64,000 nucleotides of DNA, from assembly GCA_007859835.1 (NCBI GenBank), contig SJPJ01000002.1, positions 409,580 to 473,579 of the forward strand, given 5' to 3'. Within the stretch, counting starts at the first letter, position 1. Every line of letters begins with the position of its first letter. The translations under genes and the position numbers were made by a program. Below, in pieces: positions 19,514 to 28,167 of the stretch. A model generated the notes under the pieces. It worked only from the letters and a program-made list of their open reading frames with translations. It searched no databases and was not told the origin of the DNA. The DNA comes from Novipirellula herctigrandis. GTDB taxonomy: Bacteria; Planctomycetota; Planctomycetia; Pirellulales; Pirellulaceae.

Positions 19514-20635
19514 ATGTATGACTATGTGATTGTCGGTGCCGGCCTGTTCGGAGCCGTTTTTGCCCGGCAAATGTGCGACGCTGGGGCAAAATGCCTGATT
19601 ATCGAGAAACGCAATCACATCGCTGGAAATTGCTACACCAAGGATGTTGGCGGTGTTCATGTCCACCAATACGGCCCTCATATTTTCCACACCAATGACG
19701 ATGCCGTTTGGCAATACGTCAACCGCTTTGCTCGGTTCAGCCGATTCAGCTATCGGCCCAAGGTAAACTACCGAGGGACGATGTATTCGTTCCCGATCAA
19801 TTTGACCACTCTTTACCAAATGTGGGGAGTCACGACACCTCAGGAAGCGAAAGCTCGACTGGAATCCGAGCGAGTCGCGATCGAACGTCCTTCCAATTTA
19901 GAAGAGTGGGCTCTGTCGCAAGTGGGCCGCCAACTGTACGAGACATTCGTGTACGGCTACACCAAAAAACAATGGGGTCGCGACCCCAAAGAATTACCGA
20001 CGTCGATTATCCGTCGCTTGCCGATCCGGTTGACATGGAACGACGACTATTTTAACGACGCGTATTGCGGCATCCCGATTGGTGGCTACACCGCGTTATT
20101 TAAAGCACTGCTTGAGAACATCCCCGTCGAAACCGAAGCCGACTTTCTTGCCGACCGCGAACGGTTTGAATCGATCGCTCGCAAGATCGTCTATACCGGA
20201 CCACTCGATCGGTTGTTTGAGTATGAACTTGGCGCGAACGATTGGCGAGGACTGCAGTTCAAACATCAAGTCATCAGCGAGCCTGATTATCAAGGAATCG
20301 CGGCGATCAATTACACCGATGCCGATGTGCCGCACACGCGATGTGTCGAACACAAACATTTCGACCCGGTGGAACGTGACCACACCGTGATCACTCACGA
20401 ATTCCCGTCGGATTGGTCGGTCGGCGACGAAATGTATTACCCTGTGAATAACGAAGCAGGTGAGTCGCTACAAAAACGCTACGCGGCGATGGTACCGAAA
20501 AACTATTTGATTGGAGGACGGTTGGCGACGTACCGCTATTACGACATGCACCAAGTCGTCGCTTCGGCACTCCATCTCGCCAAGCAGCAACTCCAAAGCA
20601 CCTCCGATACCATCCCGCTGAAACGAGCTGCGTGA
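19514..20635 (+). CDS. glf: UDP-galactopyranose mutase
   Basis: FAD enzyme converting UDP-galactopyranose to UDP-galactofuranose for cell-surface glycans. The 373 residues match the family. N-terminal FAD Rossmann motif VGAGLFGAVFARQ at 7-19, then EKRNHIAGNCYT, and the signature HQYGPHIFHTND near 52-63. C-terminal blocks YYPVNNEAGE and GRLATYRYYDMHQV are typical. The C-terminus is LKRAA, a basic residue plus Ala-Ala shared with glycan genes 30 kb away. It stands divergent from the giant lectin-like gene with 257 bp between them. Confidence 0.95.
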   Translation: MYDYVIVGAGLFGAVFARQMCDAGAKCLIIEKRNHIAGNCYTKDVGGVHVHQYGPHIFHTNDDAVWQYVNRFARFSRFSYRPKVNYRGTMYSFPINLTTLYQMWGVTTPQEAKARLESERVAIERPSNLEEWALSQVGRQLYETFVYGYTKKQWGRDPKELPTSIIRRLPIRLTWNDDYFNDAYCGIPIGGYTALFKALLENIPVETEADFLADRERFESIARKIVYTGPLDRLFEYELGANDWRGLQFKHQVISEPDYQGIAAINYTDADVPHTRCVEHKHFDPVERDHTVITHEFPSDWSVGDEMYYPVNNEAGESLQKRYAAMVPKNYLIGGRLATYRYYDMHQVVASALHLAKQQLQSTSDTIPLKRAA

Positions 20636-20655
20636 GCTCGGGGAAACCAACGTCA

Positions 20656-21756
20656 CTATAGCGGCGGAACGGATACCCGTTCGCCGTCGGCGATGGCGCT
20701 TCTTCGACAGGCGTCGAGAATCATCTGTGTTTTCAGTGCTAACTCACTGAAACGCGTGTCAACCTTGTTCTCGATCGCGGCGGCTGCTAACCGACGCACC
20801 ATGTTGACTTCTTGCGCATTGGATTCTCCCGCTGCGTACTCATCTGCCGATTCATCGCTTGTCCGTTTGCGAAAATTCCATCGGCAATTATCGATTTGCA
20901 GGTCGTGTTTGTGGGTTGCCCAATGCGTTTGCCCGTCGAGAAACGGCAGCACAAAATCATCGATCGTCAAAAAGCCATCCGAACCGGAAACAATGGCCGT
21001 TTGCTGGTTGCCCGAAAGGAACGAACAATAGAACGTCGCCGACAAACCGTTTGCGAAAAACAGCTCTCCCGAAAATTCGCCGGGCACTGGATCTTCACCG
21101 AGTGATTCTAATGTCCGAGCCGAAACGTAACGAGGCAATTCCAAACCGGCTAGCCACAGCGAAAAACGAATGCAATACCAACCAAGGTCGCCCAAACATC
21201 CGTGCGGTTCGAGTTCACGGTTAGCACGAATATTCGACTCGGCGAAAGCATCATCACTTGGGAATGAAAAATGCGAATGAATCCGGCGTAGCGTTCCTAT
21301 CGACTTTTGGTCGATTAGTTCATTGCAAACCGTCTGAATACGCTCACCGTGATCAAACATCACGCCGTCCATGAATTGCACATTGGACGCCGCACAGGCA
21401 TCGATCATTTCGCGAGCTTCGTCGGCGTTGATCGCGATCGGCTTTTCACAGAGAACATGCTTGCCTGCCTCAGCCGCTGCGATAACCCAAGGCTTGCGGA
21501 TTCCGGTTGGCAGAGGAACATAGACAGCATCGATATTCGGGCTTTCTATCAATTTCCGATACGACTCCATCGCAATCGTTGGTTCGCTCGGAGGAACCTC
21601 AGCGGAACATTCATCAATGAATTTCTTGGCCCGTGCAACCGAACGACTGGCGACCGCCGCAACGCGTCCGTTACCGCTCAAGTGCACCGCTTTCCAATTT
21701 TTCCGAGCAATCGCGGCGCTACCAAGAAATCCCCATCTGCAAATTGAGTTCGTCAT
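20656..21756 (-). CDS. Gfo/Idh/MocA-family oxidoreductase
   Basis: NAD(P)-dependent dehydrogenase of the sugar/inositol oxidoreductase family, about 366 residues. I prefer the ATG at 21756, because the product then begins MTNSICRWGFLGSAAIARK with the dinucleotide-binding glycines near 10-14; an upstream ATG at 21855 adds 33 unrelated residues. The family motif reads CEKPIAINADEAREMID near 95-111. Substrate is unknown; the planctomycete family is large. It converges on the galactopyranose mutase gene with 20 bp between stops. Confidence 0.88.
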   Translation of the reverse strand: MTNSICRWGFLGSAAIARKNWKAVHLSGNGRVAAVASRSVARAKKFIDECSAEVPPSEPTIAMESYRKLIESPNIDAVYVPLPTGIRKPWVIAAAEAGKHVLCEKPIAINADEAREMIDACAASNVQFMDGVMFDHGERIQTVCNELIDQKSIGTLRRIHSHFSFPSDDAFAESNIRANRELEPHGCLGDLGWYCIRFSLWLAGLELPRYVSARTLESLGEDPVPGEFSGELFFANGLSATFYCSFLSGNQQTAIVSGSDGFLTIDDFVLPFLDGQTHWATHKHDLQIDNCRWNFRKRTSDESADEYAAGESNAQEVNMVRRLAAAAIENKVDTRFSELALKTQMILDACRRSAIADGERVSVPPL

Positions 21757-21884
21757 GAATGTTTGTGGTTTGAGGGTGCGGGAGAGTAACTCTAAGAAAA
21801 TGGCGACGCTCGACCGTAGGTGGATTCGCCGCAAACCACCGTTGGGCGACGACACCTACTTCTCAAACGAGTTCAACGGATCGC

Positions 21885-23351
21885 TTACGCGATGATTTCG
21901 TGTATTGGCTCAACGTGTTCGACGCCGACAAGTTTTTGATCCAAGCCACCGTAGAAATAGGACAATTGATTCGGATCCATCCCCATCTGATGCAGAATCG
22001 TAGCGTGTAAGTTCTTCACTTCGAGCGGTTTTTCCACTGCCCGCGACCCGAGCTCGTCCGTTGTACCGTAGCTAATACCACCTTTGATGCCACCACCCGC
22101 CATCCACATGGTAAACCCATACGCGTTGTGATCACGGCCAGTTCCTTTCGCGTATTCGGCGGTCGGTTGGCGACCGAACTCACCTCCCCAAACGACCAAC
22201 GTTTCGTCCAGCATGCCGCGCCGTTTCAGGTCTGTTAGCAATGCGGCGATCGGTTGATCGGTCTCGCCGGCGTGTTTGTTATGGTTCTGTTCGAGGTCAC
22301 CATGAGCGTCCCAGTTAGCATCATTGTGTGAGCCGCCACTGTACAATTGAACGAATCGCACGCCCCGTTCTACTAACCGGCGAGCGATCAGGCATCGTTT
22401 TCCAAAATCGGAAGTTGGTTCTTTGTCGACACCGTACAATTCTCGCGTCGACGCGTCTTCTTGGCTCAAGTCAACCGACTCAGGTGCGTGCGACTGCATC
22501 CTATACGCCAACTCATAGCTCGCGATTCGCGAGGACAAATCATCGTTGCCTGGTCGCGAAGCCAAATGGCGGTTATTCGCATTTTGAATCGAATCGATCA
22601 ATTGACGTTGAACTTCACTGGGAAGATCGCTCGGCGGTGCCAAATCCAAGATCGGTGCACCACTACTGCGGAAAACATTACCTTGGTACGTCGCCGGCAT
22701 GTAGCCGCTGTTCCAATTTTTCGCCCCGCTAATCGGACCACCACTGGGGTCGAGCATCACGACAAAACCTGGCAAATTCTCATTCTCGCTTCCCAAACCG
22801 TAAGTCAACCATGACCCAAGCGCTGGATTCCCCGACAGGATTCGGCCACTGTTCATCATCAACATTGCGGAACCATGAATCGGTGAATCCGCCGTCATCG
22901 AGTGCAAAAACGCAATATCGTCGACATGCTTACCGAGGTGGGGAAACAGCGAACTAATGTGTTTTCCACATTGGCCATACGGTTTGAATTTCCAGCGTGG
23001 TTCGACGATTCGGCCACCCGCTTTATGGCCACCGCGACCAAAGGTTGTGACGTCCACCGTTTTGCCGTCCATCCCCGTCATGCTAGGTTTGTAGTCAAAC
23101 GTATCGATGTGACTTGGTCCGCCGTACATGAACAAAAAGATCACGGATTTCGCTTTGGGATCAAAATGGGGCGACTTCGCGGCAAGCGGATTCACAAATT
23201 CCGTTGTGGGTGTTTGTCCAGCAGCAGACGCAGATGCAAAGAACCCCTCGCGGGTGAGCATCGAACTCAGCGCCGCAGCACCAAAACCGCCGCCGGTTTG
23301 CCAGAGAAATTCACGGCGTGTTCGATTACAAAAGTTCTTTTTGTGAGTCAT
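21885..23351 (-). CDS. DUF1501 protein (Tat-exported, sulfatase/phosphatase-like fold)
   Basis: 488 residues, planctomycete-abundant DUF1501 family of unknown biochemical activity and alkaline-phosphatase-like fold. A twin-arginine-type signal appears near 8-25 (TRREFLWQTGGGFGAAAL). Conserved blocks: FLFMYGGPSHIDTFDYKP near 72-90, SGGSHNDANWDAHGD, and VVWGGEFGRQPTAE. It follows the PSD1 cytochrome gene by 9 bp, the typical PSD1-DUF1501 pairing, so the two products probably act together outside the cytoplasm. The role is inferred from pairing only. Confidence 0.9.
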   Translation of the reverse strand: MTHKKNFCNRTRREFLWQTGGGFGAAALSSMLTREGFFASASAAGQTPTTEFVNPLAAKSPHFDPKAKSVIFLFMYGGPSHIDTFDYKPSMTGMDGKTVDVTTFGRGGHKAGGRIVEPRWKFKPYGQCGKHISSLFPHLGKHVDDIAFLHSMTADSPIHGSAMLMMNSGRILSGNPALGSWLTYGLGSENENLPGFVVMLDPSGGPISGAKNWNSGYMPATYQGNVFRSSGAPILDLAPPSDLPSEVQRQLIDSIQNANNRHLASRPGNDDLSSRIASYELAYRMQSHAPESVDLSQEDASTRELYGVDKEPTSDFGKRCLIARRLVERGVRFVQLYSGGSHNDANWDAHGDLEQNHNKHAGETDQPIAALLTDLKRRGMLDETLVVWGGEFGRQPTAEYAKGTGRDHNAYGFTMWMAGGGIKGGISYGTTDELGSRAVEKPLEVKNLHATILHQMGMDPNQLSYFYGGLDQKLVGVEHVEPIHEIIA

Positions 23352-23360
23352 CGCGTATCC

Positions 23361-25859
23361 TTAATCCACAAACAAAAATTCATTCCAATTCATCACGCTA
23401 AGCGTATACAACTCTGCCGCCCGAGTCCGATCGATCGCCTCGTTTGCACTCAGCGTTTCGATCAAATCGCATCCGTCACCAACTTCAGCATCGGTTGCAT
23501 CACGACCTAACACGCGTCGGATCGTCCGCCGAACTACTTCGTCATTCGAAACTGCTTGGACGTCAACCGATTTTGCTAACCGACGAGCTTGCTCATGAAT
23601 GAAGTCACTATTGAGAAGCGACAACGCTTGCCCAGGCTGCAACGTTGTGAACCTTGCTTCGCACGTCAAATCGGGATCAGGAAAATCGAATGCCGTCAAT
23701 ATTGGCGTCAGCAACGAACGTTTGACGTGAATGTAGATGCTGCGTCGATTTTGGTCATCCGGCGACGAGTCACCCCAACCGTAACCGGGCCTTGATTGTC
23801 CGGCGAGCACTTCGTCGGATAACTTCTCGTAGAAACTTGGGCCATAGACCGTTCGATTCAACGAACCATTGACGGCCAAGATCGAATCGCGAACTTCCTC
23901 GGCACTCAACCGCCTTGAATCAAACCGCCAAAACAGATCATTGTCTGGGTCACGTTGGTTGCCCTCGTCCGTTGTCGCGGATGTCATCTGATACGTTTGA
24001 CTGTTCATCATCAGCCGATGCATCGACTTGATGTCCCAACCATAGCGGATGAATTCGAGCGCCAACCAATCAAGCAATTTTGGATGCGTGGGCGGTGTTC
24101 CCAACCGTCCGAAATTATTGCTACTGCGGACGATCCCACGACCGAAATGGAATTGCCAAATGCGGTTCACCATCACGCGAGCTGTCAAACGGTTGTCATT
24201 TTTCGCAATCCAATCGGCGAGGGTGCGGCGTCGGCCCCATGACTTATTGCCAAACGCATCGGTGCGTCGAAAAACAATCTCACCGCTGTCAAGTTCGAGT
24301 GGCCCGTCCTCAAAAATCTCAGGAAACGACGGAGTAACTTGATCCGCCGGCGAATGCGGGTTGCCTCGAAACAAGACGAATGTCTTAACAGATTTTTCGA
24401 TGTAGCGGGCCAACCCCATTACAATTTCGCGAGGCGGCAGCGATTGGGTCTTCGCACGCAATTGTTTCGAATCGTCACGAAGTGCGTCATAGCGAATTTG
24501 TTGCTCGGCCGTCAAATTTTGGTGTAGTTGCTCTTTGAGAACTCGTCGTCGTTCCGCTTGGTTGCCTTCGGTGGCGCGTTGATCCACTGCCGCCATCTTG
24601 GCAATTCCCGCTTGCTCGATTTCGCGCATCTCCGAATCAAGTCGCTGCTTTTCCAAGTCGGCCTGATGGTATTGCGTATTTAGCTCATCCGACGAGACGT
24701 CGATTTGATGGTTGGAAACCTGATCGCCACGATGCCCATAGCGAGTGACATCTTCGAAGAACGCCAACATGCTGTAATAATCGGTTTGCGGGATCGGATC
24801 GATCTTGTGATCATGACAACGCGCACAATTGATCGTCAGCCCAAGGAAGGCTTGACCGGTCGTGGTGATCAAATCGTCCAGCTCGTCAAAACGAGCTTGC
24901 AATGGGTCGGCCGGTTCATCGTCCCAAATACCGAGCCGATAGTAACCGGTCGCCGTCAACGTTTCGGTGGTCACCGAATCAAGTTCGTCGCCAGCAAGTT
25001 GTTCGCGGACAAATTGGTCGTATGGTTTGTTATTGTTGAACGACCGAATGACGTAATCACGATACTTGTACGCGTTTGGTTTCGGATTGTCTCGCTCGAA
25101 CGAATTCGTTTCGCCGTAATGCACAAGGTCTAGCCAATGGCGTCCCCACCGTTCGCCATAGTGGGGCGAATCGAGCAAACGGTCAACCATCGTTTGGTGA
25201 GCGTTCGGATTGGGGTCAGCGATAAAATCATCGACTTGTTCAGGCGATGGCGGCAATCCGGTCAAGTCGTAGTAGGCACGCCGGATCATGACACGGCGAT
25301 CGGCAGGCGGGTTGGGCGTTAGGTCCACTTCGCCGAGCGATTGGTAGACGAAGGCATCGATCGGATTTTCGCTCCACCGAGGATTGTCGACCGATGGCGG
25401 CTTTGGATTTTGCATCGGCTGAAACGCCCAATGCTTGTTCCATTTGGCTCCCTCGTCGATCCAATTTCTCAGTAGTTCGATCTCCGATTGTGAGAGCCGG
25501 TCTCCTTCGGGTGGCATTTGCTCATACAGATCGTCAGACGTAACGCGAGCGATCAAAGCACTTGCCTCGACATCGCCAGGCACGATTGCATAGTCACCCG
25601 AGTCGGTTTCGGCCGTTGCGGATTCAAAATCGGCAAACGAAACGCCCGCTTCGGATTCGTCCGGCCCGTGACAAACCAAACAGTGCTTGGCCAAAATCGG
25701 TTGAATGTCCGATCCAAATTGAATCTGCTCAGCATGCACGACGCCGACACAGCAAACGGCGGCAATCAAACAACCAACTAGGCAGCCGAGGAAAAACAGG
25801 CAAGATGCCGCTGCTGAGGTGTTGGTGCGAAACGAGCGGAAGGGTAATAGCATGGTCAT
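23361..25859 (-). CDS. PSD1 and planctomycete cytochrome c domain protein (DUF1549/DUF1553)
   Basis: 832 residues. After a hydrophobic export signal (about 18-43) comes a planctomycete cytochrome c (PSC1/PSCyt1) domain with heme motif CLVCHGPD near 56-63 and EQMPPEGDRLSQSEI. DUF1549 follows (VMIRRAYYDLTGLPPSPEQV), containing a second CARCH motif near residue 345. DUF1553 occupies the last third (TARVMVNRIWQFHFGRGIV, QALSLLNSDF). A basic/acidic helical insert lies near 395-460. Probably an exported, membrane-anchored c-type cytochrome. It is the first gene of a two-gene unit with the DUF1501 protein; substrate unknown. Confidence 0.9.
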   Translation of the reverse strand: MTMLLPFRSFRTNTSAAASCLFFLGCLVGCLIAAVCCVGVVHAEQIQFGSDIQPILAKHCLVCHGPDESEAGVSFADFESATAETDSGDYAIVPGDVEASALIARVTSDDLYEQMPPEGDRLSQSEIELLRNWIDEGAKWNKHWAFQPMQNPKPPSVDNPRWSENPIDAFVYQSLGEVDLTPNPPADRRVMIRRAYYDLTGLPPSPEQVDDFIADPNPNAHQTMVDRLLDSPHYGERWGRHWLDLVHYGETNSFERDNPKPNAYKYRDYVIRSFNNNKPYDQFVREQLAGDELDSVTTETLTATGYYRLGIWDDEPADPLQARFDELDDLITTTGQAFLGLTINCARCHDHKIDPIPQTDYYSMLAFFEDVTRYGHRGDQVSNHQIDVSSDELNTQYHQADLEKQRLDSEMREIEQAGIAKMAAVDQRATEGNQAERRRVLKEQLHQNLTAEQQIRYDALRDDSKQLRAKTQSLPPREIVMGLARYIEKSVKTFVLFRGNPHSPADQVTPSFPEIFEDGPLELDSGEIVFRRTDAFGNKSWGRRRTLADWIAKNDNRLTARVMVNRIWQFHFGRGIVRSSNNFGRLGTPPTHPKLLDWLALEFIRYGWDIKSMHRLMMNSQTYQMTSATTDEGNQRDPDNDLFWRFDSRRLSAEEVRDSILAVNGSLNRTVYGPSFYEKLSDEVLAGQSRPGYGWGDSSPDDQNRRSIYIHVKRSLLTPILTAFDFPDPDLTCEARFTTLQPGQALSLLNSDFIHEQARRLAKSVDVQAVSNDEVVRRTIRRVLGRDATDAEVGDGCDLIETLSANEAIDRTRAAELYTLSVMNWNEFLFVD

Positions 25860-26115
25860 CTAGGCGACGGTGAACCCAAGGCGGAACAGGTGGGGGGGGC
25901 GGTTTTCATTTGTGGTGCCGATTTAGGATACCAAGCCGAAAAGGCCTCGTCCGCAAAAAAATCGCGTCTCCGTTCGAAAGGAACGGCCACGAATGCCAAA
26001 ATCGGGATTCCCGTGGATGGCCAGACTTCGTATATCCCATTGGTCCCAAATCGGGAAATCGACGACCTGACTCACATTCCCCTAGCTATTTCGCCCCTGA
26101 ATCCGATTGTTTTTC

Positions 26116-26808
26116 ATGACAGCCATGAAGAAGTTCGCCGCCTACCTGCTCGGATGCACGATTGGAATCTGCATCTCCGTTTTGCGTCATACCTGCCGAT
26201 ATTGCTATCACGATGATCCGCGTGAAGAGCTAAATGCTCGCGGGCGTGGGCACGCGTACGCGTCCCTACACGCTCATCAAATTGCCGGTTCGATGGCATG
26301 TGAGCGACAAACCGTTGCCATGGTTTCGCGGTCAGCGGACGGTGAAGTGGTTGATCCACTGCTGCGAATATGTGGTCACATTCCCGTTCGCGGGAGCAGC
26401 GGAGGGGCAAGAAAGGGCGGCACGACGGCTTTGAACCAGATGATTCGGTACGTCAACGAGGGGCATGTAGCAACGATAGCGATTGACGGTCCGCAAGGTC
26501 CGCGCGGTCGCGTATCGGGTGGCATTGCATTGTTAAGCAATAAAACGGGCGCGGCGGCGATTCCGGCCATCATCATTCCTTCGCGTCGATGGATTATGAA
26601 AACGACTTGGGATCGTCTACAATTCCCGTTGCCGTTTTCGCGAATTGATGCCTATTTTGGCGAACCGCTATTTGAGAAGCCAGGCGAGACGCTTGCCGAT
26701 TTCACCTTACGAATCGAATTGGAATTGCACCGACTCGAAAAGACATACGATCCCGAAGAGGCGAAGTATTTGGTGGCGCGACCGTGTGAGGCAAAGAAAG
26801 CGGCGTGA
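26116..26808 (+). CDS. DUF374 lysophospholipid-acyltransferase-like protein
   Basis: About 230 residues. The core VDPLLRICGHIPVRGSSGGA, then GGTTALNQMIRYVNEG and IAIDGPQGPRGRV, is typical of DUF374 proteins related to LpxL/PlsC-type acyltransferases. These act on lipids at the inner membrane. The classic HX4D motif of PlsC is not evident; DUF374 members usually carry a Ser/His variant. I chose the ATG at 26116 over a TTG at 26107. The C-terminus ends EAKKAA, matching the basic-Ala-Ala ending of the glycan genes in this window. The prepilin peptidase gene follows 41 bp later. Confidence 0.82.
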   Translation: MTAMKKFAAYLLGCTIGICISVLRHTCRYCYHDDPREELNARGRGHAYASLHAHQIAGSMACERQTVAMVSRSADGEVVDPLLRICGHIPVRGSSGGARKGGTTALNQMIRYVNEGHVATIAIDGPQGPRGRVSGGIALLSNKTGAAAIPAIIIPSRRWIMKTTWDRLQFPLPFSRIDAYFGEPLFEKPGETLADFTLRIELELHRLEKTYDPEEAKYLVARPCEAKKAA

Positions 26809-26849
26809 TGTTGGCTGGCTCATCTAAACAAACCTGACAAAGCAAACTT

Positions 26850-28130
26850 GTGATCAACTTCTGGATCTCTCTCCCGATGCCGCTAAGGCTGATGCTCTTG
26901 GCGTTTTTTGGCATTGTTGGAGGGGCAATCGCCAATTACGTCATCTACACGTGGTGCTGGTTCCCTCGTCCGATTGATCCTTGGGCGCCACCACCCAAAG
27001 AGGGCTCACCGCGCCGGTCAATGGATCGCGTCCCGATCATCGGTTGGTTTTCGCTTCGACGTGAAGCCGCCTTGCATGGTCGTGGATTCTGGATTCGTCC
27101 CTTGCTGATTGAACTTGGCTTGGCAATCACTTTACCGCTGCTGTATTTTTTTGAAACGCAAACCGGCGGTTTGTTGCCAATTGATCAACTTGCCGAGGCG
27201 CAAATCCCTGCGGTGCTAAGCGGGTTTGCACGCCCCGGCCACCAAATCTTTTTTGCACATTCCGTGTTGCTATTGTTGATGGTCGCAGCAACATTCATCG
27301 ACTTTGACGAACAAACGATCCCGGATGAGATCACGATCCCAGGGACGATTTTCGCTTTGATTTTGGCATCCATTTCCTATGGAATATTCATGCCCACGTC
27401 GCTGCCGATCGGCGGTGCACCGACAACATTTGAGGCGACAACCTTCGAAATGCCGTGGCAAGTGAATCCAAAGTGGTGGTCTTCGACGGGGCTAATGACG
27501 GGGTTGGCGATTTGGACCGGTTGGTGTTTCGCACTTGCCGATCGCAGATTGATTTTGCGCCGCGGCTTGACGAAAGCCATCGAGTTTTTTTTCGCCGGCT
27601 TGGTACGTCACCGGACGTGGAAAATACTCGTGGCCATTTGGATCGTGGGGATCGTGGCGATTTCCATTGTGTTTAGCCTCGGCGGGATGCGTTGGTACGG
27701 GCTTTTTTCGTCGCTAATTGGTTTAGCGGTTGGTGGCGGCGTGATTTGGGCCATTCGGCTCATCGCATCGAGCGCGATGGGTGTCGAAGCGATGGGGTTT
27801 GGCGACGTAACACTGATGGCGATGATCGGCGCGTTTATTGGTTGGCAAGCAGCGGTAATCGCATTCTTTCTATCGCCCTTTGCTGCGATCGCGATCGTCA
27901 TCGTGCAATACATCGTGACTCGCGAGCCACGTGTTCCGTTTGGACCCTACTTGTGCGCCGGCACCTGTTTGACAGTGATTTTTTGGAACGCCGTGATGAA
28001 CCAATGGTTCCTGCCGAATCTATTGTTCCTCGGCAGTTTCATCCTTTGGCTGTGCATTGCGATGCTAGGCTTGATGGGAGCGATGCTGTTTGTATGGCGA
28101 CACATCAAGCGAGCGATTTTCAGCCATTGA
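26850..28130 (+). CDS. prepilin peptidase (A24 family), divergent N-terminal domain
   Basis: Integral-membrane aspartic peptidase expected to cleave and often methylate type IV pilin-like leaders. The 426 residues contain about eight hydrophobic helices. The first catalytic Asp lies in FIDFDEQTIPDEITIPG near 150-166, and the second in MGFGDVTLMAMIGAFIGWQA near 310-330 (GxGD motif). The N-terminal region keeps the order RVPIIGWFSLRREAALHGRG seen in PilD, but the usual zinc-binding Cys pairs are absent, so the methylase-associated module may be altered. The start is a GTG at 26850. The 3' end abuts the ftsH 3' end with a 15-bp repeat between. Confidence 0.88.
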   Translation: MINFWISLPMPLRLMLLAFFGIVGGAIANYVIYTWCWFPRPIDPWAPPPKEGSPRRSMDRVPIIGWFSLRREAALHGRGFWIRPLLIELGLAITLPLLYFFETQTGGLLPIDQLAEAQIPAVLSGFARPGHQIFFAHSVLLLLMVAATFIDFDEQTIPDEITIPGTIFALILASISYGIFMPTSLPIGGAPTTFEATTFEMPWQVNPKWWSSTGLMTGLAIWTGWCFALADRRLILRRGLTKAIEFFFAGLVRHRTWKILVAIWIVGIVAISIVFSLGGMRWYGLFSSLIGLAVGGGVIWAIRLIASSAMGVEAMGFGDVTLMAMIGAFIGWQAAVIAFFLSPFAAIAIVIVQYIVTREPRVPFGPYLCAGTCLTVIFWNAVMNQWFLPNLLFLGSFILWLCIAMLGLMGAMLFVWRHIKRAIFSH

Positions 28131-28167
28131 TTAGCCACTCGTAGATTAGCCATTCGTTGATTCGGCC
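28129..28167. repeat. 15-bp tandem repeat across the ftsH stop codon
   Basis: GATTAGCCACTCGTA (28129-28143), GATTAGCCATTCGTT (28144-28158) and a partial GATTCGGCC (28159-28167). The minus-strand ftsH stop (TAA, 28148-28146) lies in the second copy and a second TAA occurs in the first. The first copy also overlaps the last two bases of the prepilin peptidase stop. Confidence 0.85.

Noticed and set aside
22902..23510. 202-codon plus-strand open frame
   Set aside because: Antisense to the DUF1501 Tat-signal region and the PSD1 3' end; no independent support.
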